DNA from: Saccoglossus kowalevskii
Lineage: Eukaryota > Hemichordata > Enteropneusta > Harrimaniidae
Direction of reading: 5' to 3'
Assembly: GCF_000003605.2 (NCBI RefSeq)
Contig: NW_003116448.1
Coordinates: forward strand, 580,630 to 590,799
Length of the DNA stretch: 10,170 nucleotides
Position 1 is the stretch's first letter. Each line of letters opens with the position of its first letter. Shown piece by piece: positions 1 to 7,069 of the stretch. The notes below the pieces were generated by a model. That model had not been told where the DNA came from. It did not search any database and saw nothing but the letters and a program-made list of their open reading frames with translations. Made by a program: the position numbers and the translations under genes.

Positions 1-312
1 TTACAAACAATGAATACCATTTGTTTACTGATTTTAATCACATGATTTCTATGCAGCTGGTAATGATATCTTGCTGACATACACAGCTGCATTATTAAAA
101 GAGATCTGTGCAACAATAGACAACAATGGTTTAAATTGCCATGTCAAATTTTACATAAAGTGAAGTTTTTCTTGACTCACTCAGAAATAATTGCTTGTCT
201 GAATTATAGAATTGTACAAGCAGTCATTACTGCGCATGGAGTAATGTTCGAATAGTGAAATTACTTGTTTAATAAGTGTTTTAAATTTATTATTATATAT
301 TACAATTTTTTG
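1..312. other. Intergenic or intronic DNA, nothing recognised
   Basis: AT-rich, no coding-like frame, no tRNA-like or repeat structure that I can see. Confidence 0.5.
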
Positions 313-317
313 TTTTT

Positions 318-793
318 AGCTTCGCTGTCGACTTTGTCGAGCGGAGCTTATCATATGAGTGATTGTTCGTCGACGTCCGGCGTCCGTGTCAATGTTTTAC
401 TTTTTCGACTTCTTCTTGAAAACTACAAGCCTGAATGCTTGGATACTTGGTGTATATGTACCTTGGGTAGACCTCTCTTAGATTTGTTCATTTCATGATG
501 ATATTTTCAATTCTCTAATTTTGGTGAATATTTTTGTTATTTTTAACTTCTTGTTAAATTGCTTTGATATTACATATATAGGTACTACATGTGGACCTCT
601 CTCAGATTTGTTCATTTTGTAATGATATCTTTAATTCTCTAATTTTGGTGAATATTTTTGTCATTTTTCATTTCTGATTGTTTTGATACTATACATTTTG
701 TTCATTTTCTATTAAATGATATCTTCTTTTCTTTAATTGAAATGTGCATTGCTAACAGCGGAGCTATCTCAGCCAAGAGGCTGCTTGTTAAAT
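318..793 (+). mobile_element. Hairpin-headed interspersed repeat, copy 1
   Basis: Shares with 3113-3464 an ordered series of blocks: a hairpin head, GAGTGATTGT.CGTC, TTTTTACTTTTTCG..TTCTT, GAAAACTACAA, TGGTGTATATGTA, CAGATTTGTTCATTT, AATTCTCTAATT and GAAATGTGCATTGCT, ending AGAGGCTGCTTGTT. The head pairs AGCTTCGCT (318-326) with AGCGGAGCT (340-348). The same nine bases, AGCGGAGCT, recur near the right end (757-765) and could also pair with the left arm. No transposase frame is visible, so it is non-autonomous or a fragment. Confidence 0.75.
471..672 (+). repeat. Internal ~124-bp direct repeat in copy 1 of the hairpin-headed element
   Basis: ACCTCTCT.AGATTTGTTCATTT followed by AATTCTCTAATTTTGGTGAA and TATTTTTGT.ATTTTT occurs at 471 and again at 595. 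A weaker third relative (TTTGTTCATTTTCT) begins near 697. The second element copy has two such blocks, so the internal unit number differs between copies. Confidence 0.75.
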
Positions 794-1480
794 TTAAAGA
801 TTCGGCACAACTTAAAGATATTTCTGTCATTAGGTTTTACTTTGTGATAATTTGCTTGATTAGGGTATTTTTCTTTTCACATGCATGGGAACACTATTCA
901 AAAAGAATTACCTAGCTAATGTAATTCAAACAGATTGGAATCTGAAATGATTGGCAATTGAGATTTGTACATAAATTACACATTTCATTTGATTTAGGCA
1001 AACTCGTACCATTAATAATTTCAGTGCCAAAACGCAATACACAATATAGAAATTCTCAGTGAAACTTATAATACTGCTGTAGTTTGCTTTGTGCTTACCA
1101 TATTCACTACGGACATGTACAAACTACATCCAGAGTCTGGTGATTTGAAATCAAGGATATGATTCATTATTATTTCTAATCATGCAAAGCCGTTTTGCTT
1201 TGGTATATTCCCATCATTAAGGACAATGTCAGTTTTATGACAATTCTTTATCATCCTACTTGAATTATTTTATTTGCAATATGACTTACAGTTGGCTTAA
1301 TAATAAATGTACCAGGATTTTAAAAATATTTTCCTCCTAAAATCTATGCTGCCTTTCACTCATTATATGCCTAGCTACAATGCTAGTATTATCTTATTAC
1401 CATTCAGATTTATGCACATAAATGATACTATAAGCATCTTGAGAAATAAATACTAGTTTTGTATTCTATGTTCATTGGTC
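794..1480. other. Intergenic or intronic DNA, nothing recognised
   Basis: AT-rich sequence between the first hairpin-headed element and the inverted repeat. No supported exon; frames are short and of random composition. Confidence 0.5.
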
Positions 1481-1484
1481 AGTA

Positions 1485-1712
1485 TAACTTTTTCACCACC
1501 ACTTCCCTCTTTTCATTACAAAATAGTTCCGTTTTTAGTCTGCACTTTCCTTCAGAAGATAAGGACAAAAATAGCCTAACATTTTTAGTAAAAACTGAAA
1601 ATTGGCTAAAGTTTTGTCTGTTGGCTCCAAAATTAGGGTTCATTTCCAGAAATATTGAATATAAAAAAGTGCAGACTAATTTGGGTGATAAAGTGTGGTG
1701 GTGTAAAGGTAA
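1485..1712. repeat. Degraded inverted repeat, possible MITE relic
   Basis: Two nested pairs of inverted arms: CACCACCAC (1494-1502) with GTGGTGGTG (1695-1703), and TTAGTCTGCACTTT (1535-1548) with AAAGTGCAGACTAA (1666-1679), the inner 14 bp perfect. Arm spacing is unequal (32 versus 15 bp), so one side has lost or gained sequence. Both strands are open for 80-90 codons here, but neither translation looks like a protein family. Confidence 0.55.
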
Positions 1713-2929
1713 AATGCCATGCACAAGCAATCACTTATAATCGTGTGGTCTGCACTGTTGACATTGATTGCCTTTGCTTTCAACTGATCAGATCAAAGCT
1801 GATCGCAATGAGTAAATCCTACATGTAGGATTGGAGCTATAGATTGGAATATAGTGAGAGAAATGCTGCAAAGATTCCAAGCTAACATGCTTGCCAGTTA
1901 TGCCCAGAATATTTCTAGAAATACACGTCAGTAATTAATTTATATGTTTTCAATCCCCAACTCTTCTCAGATTTCTTTTCAAATTGTAAATTATTCAAAT
2001 CCCTCAACAGAGCAAAATTACATCGGTGGCAACACATTCGGAGAGGGTAGAGGCTGAAATGTAGACTTAGCAGTTTTTGGTACTCATCGTTGCAGTTCAC
2101 CACATATTTATGTAATGTATATACATGTACACTTAAAAGTTTTAGTCTTTGATGCAATATAATAATGTCCATCAGCTGTAGAAAGAACTGTTTTTTTTAT
2201 TTCTACTTTGTCACAACTCATTTGTCATGAACCGGTCAATTTGGGAGAATATGTTAATACCAAAGTTAATCTGGCTTAAAACAATGCTTGGTGGATTGGT
2301 GCTAACACTTGTATAGCTTCAAATCAAATGATTGAAAGTGACGCCAGTACGAGTTGTTCATTCTTTCTTTGCATCAAGGTGCTCCTGAACTTCTCTGAAA
2401 AACAAAGTAAACATGGCAACCACCTTAGAGGGCGCTGTATATAGTTTTTGCTTTGACTGTATTTTTAGTTACCACATTTAAATTGGTAATGAGACGTTGA
2501 TCACCTTGCAATTTAAATAAAAATTGTCACTATGGCATGTGTACAGTAGGTGTGAATATCAGTATATTTTTCTATTCTTAGGCTGTTGGTGGCGGACATA
2601 CAAGACATAAATTATTGTCATATACCTGTATTTAATCCTTTTTTCTTGTATCATTATTAGTGTAAGTTGATGCAGCTTTGGTTCCTATCTTATATAAACC
2701 AGTTTAAATGCATTGATACTATGTAATAAAGAGATGATCTGAAAAATTGTACATGCAGCATGATGTTTTTATTTTTCCTGCAAGAGTGAAAGATTGGGTT
2801 GAACTTGATGCTCGGATCAACAAGAGCGTGGATTAACTATTCTTCAAAACTAGATCTCTGGTATGTTTGACAAAGAACTAGGGATTCTGCATGCTGAGAA
2901 AAATTCCTAAGTATCATGCTGGGAAGATG
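1713..2929. other. Intergenic or intronic DNA with one GC-richer motif cluster
   Basis: No supported exon. An 85-codon minus-strand frame (2172-1915) has unremarkable composition. The only unusual spot is ACATGGCAACCACC with TTAGAGGGCGCTG at 2411-2437, resembling an RFX half-site next to a CTCF-like core. Confidence 0.45.
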
Positions 2930-3015
2930 CTGTAAATTTAATTATACACTGGGTTTTATTTTTCGCCAACAAGTGAAATCCTCTAAATTAAATCTACTTT
3001 CACGTGAAAAATTAT
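2930..3015 (+). mobile_element. Fragment of CTGTAAA / CACTGGGTTTTA MITE
   Basis: CTGTAAATTTAATTATACAC followed by TGGGTTTTATTTTTCGCC matches the left end of the elements at 4366-4938. No right terminal repeat is found and the preceding bases are TG rather than TA, so this is a truncated copy. Confidence 0.55.
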
Positions 3016-3112
3016 GGTACAATTGATTATTTCAATGGAAATATGATCAAAATTATTGTGCTAGACACGTCTCTTTCAAATCCTATACTTTAGGGTTGAG
3101 ATAGTGATTTTT

Positions 3113-3464
3113 AGCTCCACTGTCTACTTTGTCAAGTGGAGCTTATATGAGTGATTGTCCGTCTATGTCAACTTTTTACTTTTTCGGCTTCTTGAAAACT
3201 ACAAATCTGATTGCTTTGATAATTGGTGTATATGTAATTTGCGTAGACATCACTTAGATTTGTTCTTTTCATGATGTTATCTTTAATTCTCAAATTTTGG
3301 TGAAAAATGATGTTTTGAATTGCTTGATGAAAACCACAAGTTTGATTGTTTGATATCATACATATAGGTACCTCGGGTGGAATATTCTCAGATTTGTTCA
3401 TTTATTATAAAATGATATCTTCAATTCTCTAATTGAAATGTGCATTGCTGAGAGGCTGCTTGTT
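3113..3464 (+). mobile_element. Hairpin-headed interspersed repeat, copy 2
   Basis: A shorter relative of 318-793. The head pairs AGCTCCACT (3113-3121) with AGTGGAGCT (3135-3143), nine perfect pairs. It ends GAAATGTGCATTGCTGAGAGGCTGCTTGTT and lacks about 22 bp present in copy 1, including the second AGCGGAGCT. Minus-strand frames across it are incidental. Confidence 0.75.
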
Positions 3465-3791
3465 ATATACAATACCATGATAATATGAAGATGGATTTTG
3501 TTTATAAAATTTCATTACTATAGTAACATGTTACTTCATAACAAGAAATGTATACAAGAATCTATATCTACTGGTGCCCATTTCTCCAGTAATGTTAATT
3601 ATTGGGAATGGAAGGAAAGCATACACTCTCAGACTTACTTGCAGTATTGCCATTGGGTTTGTTGCATATGTGCAGTGGTCTTGGTGTAATGGCACGTACT
3701 GTTTGACCTTGAAGTTTCTGGAAAACAGGTCTATCAAGAGCTTTCTCCACAGAATAAATAGACAGTTTGCTTGCCAGTCATGACTACACAG

Positions 3792-3984
3792 TCTCTGGGA
3801 TGTCGCATTGGCTGCACTGTTTCTGACCCCTGCCAGGTACTTGGCTTCTCGCTCTATTCTCTACACATTGCCCCAGCAACATCTGGAGTGGAGTCAAACT
3901 TCAACAAACCTGAAAAGGATTCTCCTTGGAGCATGGTTGACTCAAGTGCATAGGAAAAAGTACATGCATATCACCCGGACCTAA
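3792..3984 (+). CDS. Candidate terminal exon or gene relic, unrecognised
   Basis: A frame open from 3784 to the TAA at 3984 with no ATG near its start, behind an acceptor-like CTACACAG at 3784-3791. The peptide reads SLWDVALAALFLTPARYL, a hydrophobic stretch, then SRSILYTLPQQHLEWSQ and a basic end, RILLGAWLTQVHRKKYM. The local sequence is visibly richer in G and C than its surroundings, and an AATAAA follows the stop by 31 bp. The preceding 200 bp (3574-3780) is also coding-like but in shifting frames, so a decayed copy of a membrane-protein gene is as likely as a live exon. A phase-compatible upstream donor (AACAG|GTCTATC at 3729) would need an intron of only about 63 bp. I do not recognise the family. 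Confidence 0.28.
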
Positions 3985-4014
3985 CACCATCACGCATCTT
4001 TCTTGCAAACACTA

Positions 4015-4020
4015 AATAAA
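4015..4020 (+). terminator. Possible poly(A) signal AATAAA after the 3792-3984 candidate exon
   Basis: A canonical AATAAA 31 bp downstream of the TAA at 3984 on the same strand. The spacing is natural for a short 3' UTR, but AATAAA is frequent in this AT-rich DNA. Confidence 0.25.
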
Positions 4021-4160
4021 CAAAGTTTAGTAGCAATCACACATGGTAGAGACAGTACAAAAGTTCAATGCAATTCATATCAAACTGAACATCGTCAAAA
4101 ATGACATGTATACCATTATTGAACCATATTTTTTTGATATCAAGTAATCTGGGAAAAAAT

Positions 4161-4171
4161 CCCCCCCCCCC
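4161..4171 (+). repeat. Poly-C run (11)
   Basis: Eleven consecutive C, conspicuous in AT-rich DNA and prone to length variation or sequencing error. Confidence 0.95.
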
Positions 4172-4280
4172 AGATGCCAATTCTACTGACCAGTTAGCCC
4201 ACTGGGTTTGTAATATCGAATGTTGGTAAGGCAAGTATGATGAGCGTAGTAAAAAGGGTTTACAGTAATAGAACAAACAA

Positions 4281-4290
4281 CCCCCCCCCC
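4281..4290 (+). repeat. Poly-C run (10)
   Basis: Ten consecutive C, 120 bp from the first run and in the same orientation. Confidence 0.95.
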
Positions 4291-4365
4291 TTCCAAGAGT
4301 CAGATCATAAATTAATTGTAAACTACTTTTTTATGCACTCAGAAAAAATATGTACATTTCATTTA

Positions 4366-4688
4366 CTGTAAAAGCATTTATTTTCACAGGTATTTTTACT
4401 TTCACTATTTTGAGCATACTCAGAATTTTAAATTTGCCAGGGAAACAGTTCTAACTTCACATCGATTTAATTTAGCAGATTTCACTTACTGTAAAATACT
4501 TTATTTTAGCTGGAATTAATTTTCCCTTAAAAGATTTGGGGTCTATTGTAGGGAATTTATTTTCATTTATGTTTGACAAGTTGAATGTAAAATAAAGTAA
4601 AGAAATATTCACTGGATTTTATTTTCACTGAATCATCCCTTCAGTATCAGCAAAAACAAAACCCAGTGAACAATGAATGCTTTTACAG
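4366..4688. mobile_element. MITE with CTGTAAA ends and TA target duplication (B1)
   Basis: The left end CTGTAAAAGCATTTATT and the inverted right end CTGTAAAAGCATTCATT agree at 16 of 17 positions. TA flanks both sides (4364-4365, 4689-4690), as for Tc1/mariner-type insertions. Length is 323 bp with no coding capacity. A second left end (CTGTAAAATACTTTATTTT) begins at 4489, also preceded by TA, so a 200-bp element may be nested or the element rearranged. Confidence 0.65.
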
Positions 4689-4731
4689 TATTCAAAACAC
4701 TTCATAACTATCACACTGAATCTCATGAGTA

Positions 4732-4938
4732 CTGTAAAATGACTAATTTTCACTGGGTTTAAATTTCGCTGATTTACCATTTCAGGCATATTCAGTGGGT
4801 TTTAAATTCACGGTTTTATCATTTAGATAATGTGTTCTATGCTAAATTTTACATATTCACTGGGTTTTAATTTAGCGCATTTTCCAGTCAGCGAAAAAAG
4901 CAAAATTAAAACCCAGTGAATAATTAACCCCTTTACAG
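4732..4938. mobile_element. MITE with CTGTAAA ends and TA target duplication (B2)
   Basis: 207 bp, flanked by TA (4730-4731, 4939-4940). Left end CTGTAAAATGACTAATT then TTCACTGGGTTTAAATTT; the inverted right end is CTGTAAAGGGGTTAATTA then TTCACTGGGTTTTAATTTTG. The two ends share CTGTAAA and the TTCACTGGGTTT block. It lies 42 bp from B1 and belongs to the same family. Confidence 0.7.
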
Positions 4939-6350
4939 TATCTTAACATATGCAAATGCCCATTTTTTCCCAATTCATTCCCCCTATCAGTGGAGATGAT
5001 CCAGTGGGTGATTAGTGCATTTCCATAAAATTACAAGGACCACAGTTTTCCCAACACTGCACGTTTGTCGTCAGTTCCAGTGTGATGTAAAAGAGTTGTG
5101 TTGTATTGTCATATGATCCATATCTCACAAGACAAGGCATGATGAAATTACTGTGTGGCACACAATGTTTGGATTTATGTAGAAGCAGAATACTAGAGAC
5201 TTGATATTTAGACATGGTAATTTTGTTTATAATAAATTTAATAAAGAATACATTACAATAAATATAACATGTTAATACAGCGGGTTATATATTGTTTTCC
5301 ATTTTAAATTCACACAAAATTATTTATAAAGAAATATAATAAATCATGTGAATCTCTTTGAATATATGCAATATTTTTATATACACTAAACATTTATTTG
5401 ATTGGTAAACAAGAAATGCACAGAGGAAAGACCAAACTCAGTCGAACATTTAGCACAAATAGTTTAAAGTGCTGATTTTAAATTGATGAAATAAGTTTTT
5501 CAGAACTTTTCAAAACCTTTAAACTGTCTTTAAGGTCTGAAAAATGAGGAAATGCGGGTAACCCTTTTTTGAAACTTACACAGGAACCATGTAGAGAGAA
5601 TAAAACAACTATAGTCAGTATAATGGGAAGCCAAATACTACTTTTACATAAGTAACAGTGTTGGTGATAAATATAGTATCAAAACATTCTCTTTCTGGTG
5701 TGTTGACTTATTTTCAATATCATTACCAGCCAAACGATAAAGTATCATCTGACTCGAAATATACACGAAGTAAGAAAAATGTTGTACAGCAGGAGCTATC
5801 TAAATCCTTCAACATAAAATGGGAAAAGTAAATTAGCATTATAGGAAAAACTGAAAAGACTAAATTCCCACTATTGTACTGCCATGATTTTTTGTAATAT
5901 TTAATTGTGCCATGTACAACATTTGGGAATTGCACAGTTTCATTTCATAAACAATTTTATGCACACAATCTAGCAAGTAAGAATGAAATAGCTTCCCACA
6001 TCAAGGTTGGTTCAGTACCGCACTTCCCCGATCATAAGGCCATAAGTCATTCCCTCCAAATTCAAGATAGTCTCAATGGACACGATACCCGGAAAAGTAA
6101 AACAATGTCCAACGACCAGGTTATCATATTTTCGGTGTTTCGAAAGCTACTACTCAAACAGATACAATGTATGGATTACCTCAGTATTGCAACATTGGGT
6201 TTCATCTTGAGTAAATAACAGAAATGTTGTGAACCATGTTGTGTACGTTCACCATGCACAATTAATGCGAGTTTTCTCATAAAAGCACGAACCAAACTAC
6301 CGTATCAGTCACGATTTTCATGCAATGAAACATACTTTTTACATGCATAT
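4939..6350. other. Non-coding stretch between MITE cluster and gene 3' end
   Basis: Very AT-rich around 5220-5400. A plus-strand frame 5898-6215 stays open for 106 codons but has no ATG near its start, no family motif and unremarkable composition. A 67-codon minus-strand frame (5215-5012) is likewise unconvincing. Confidence 0.45.
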
Positions 6351-6356
6351 TTTAAT
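6351..6356 (-). terminator. Possible poly(A) signal ATTAAA of the DUF4773-like gene
   Basis: Between the stop at 6648 and about 5900 I see no AATAAA on the minus strand. The common variant ATTAAA occurs here, about 290 bp past the stop, with T/G-containing sequence beyond. This would give a 3' UTR of roughly 300 bp. In such AT-rich DNA the hexamer is expected often by chance. Confidence 0.25.
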
Positions 6357-6647
6357 AAATGTCGTTCACGCCCGGTAAAAACACCCTGGGTCTATAATCG
6401 GGGATGCCCTCAACTGATTAAATGTTTAAATATAGAAGAGTGGGCTTATACTCAGGAGGGACTTATGATTGGGGAAGAACAGTAGATAGATTGAAAACCA
6501 CTACCGGTAGACCGTGCATCCATATATGGAAAAAGAAACGTGTGAGTTTTAGACAAAGACAGACATATATCACACACAGAGATTAACACACAGTATCATT
6601 TCACAACCAGTAAGTCTGCGTTGATGGTGTGAGAAAAGAGAAGACAA

Positions 6648-7069
6648 TCAGTGAATGTAATTGTCAAAACCTTGTTGAGTTTCTCGTCCATTCTTAATTC
6701 CAGTTACACGCATCCTCATCTCTTGCTCTTCCCGCTCTAGTTTCTCCATATGCTCCCTCATCCCTCTTCCTTTTCCATTGACCATCGCCATGGCCATGCC
6801 TCTTCCCATTGCTTTGTGCATCATCCCATTTCCCATCATTCCAGCATACTTGGAATCTACCATCGTCATAACTTTAATATCTTTTCCAGGCGGGATCTTG
6901 AAGCATCCCAAATCCACACTTTCCACTACAGCGGCATACAGCATGGCTTCTATTTTTGCACAGCCAGACAGACTGGTTGTTGAATAGTCCATGTTGTAAA
7001 ACTCTAGACAAAGACTGAAGTACTGTTTCATATATGGTACACCAAAACAAATTGGTGGTGGATTTTTGA
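6648..7069 (-). CDS. Terminal coding exon: DUF4773-like C-terminal half plus Met-rich tail
   Basis: A 422-bp exon. The acceptor on the minus strand is TTGTATATTACAG before 7069; the reading frame ends in TGA at 6650-6648. The first ~57 residues finish the Cys domain (NPPPICFGVPY, SLCLEFYNMD, LSGCAKIEA, DLGCFKI). The remainder (gene residues 120-200) is low in cysteine and has 14 methionines between residues 128 and 180, many in GM, AM or MM pairs with Gly, Lys and Arg. Next comes a charged stretch, REHMEKLEREEQEMRMRV, likely helical, and a polar C-terminus. No transmembrane segment or GPI-type hydrophobic end is visible, so a soluble secreted protein is favoured. The minus-strand frame continues open rightward into the intron, but the spliced phase-1 acceptor fits the family better than an ATG there. 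Confidence 0.8.

Noticed and set aside
231-262. TGTTCGAATAG as a tRNA T-loop
   Set aside because: No matching acceptor stem, anticodon arm or second box nearby on either strand.
1459-1740. Overlapping open frames on both strands
   Set aside because: They coincide with a degraded inverted repeat, and neither translation has protein-like motifs or splice context.
5012-5215. 67-codon minus-strand frame starting ATG at 5215
   Set aside because: It contains several cysteines but no recognisable family, and no supporting splice or promoter context.
5898-6218. 106-codon plus-strand open frame
   Set aside because: No ATG near its start, no splice acceptor that stands out, no recognisable motif; a run of this length is expected occasionally in a 10-kb six-frame scan.
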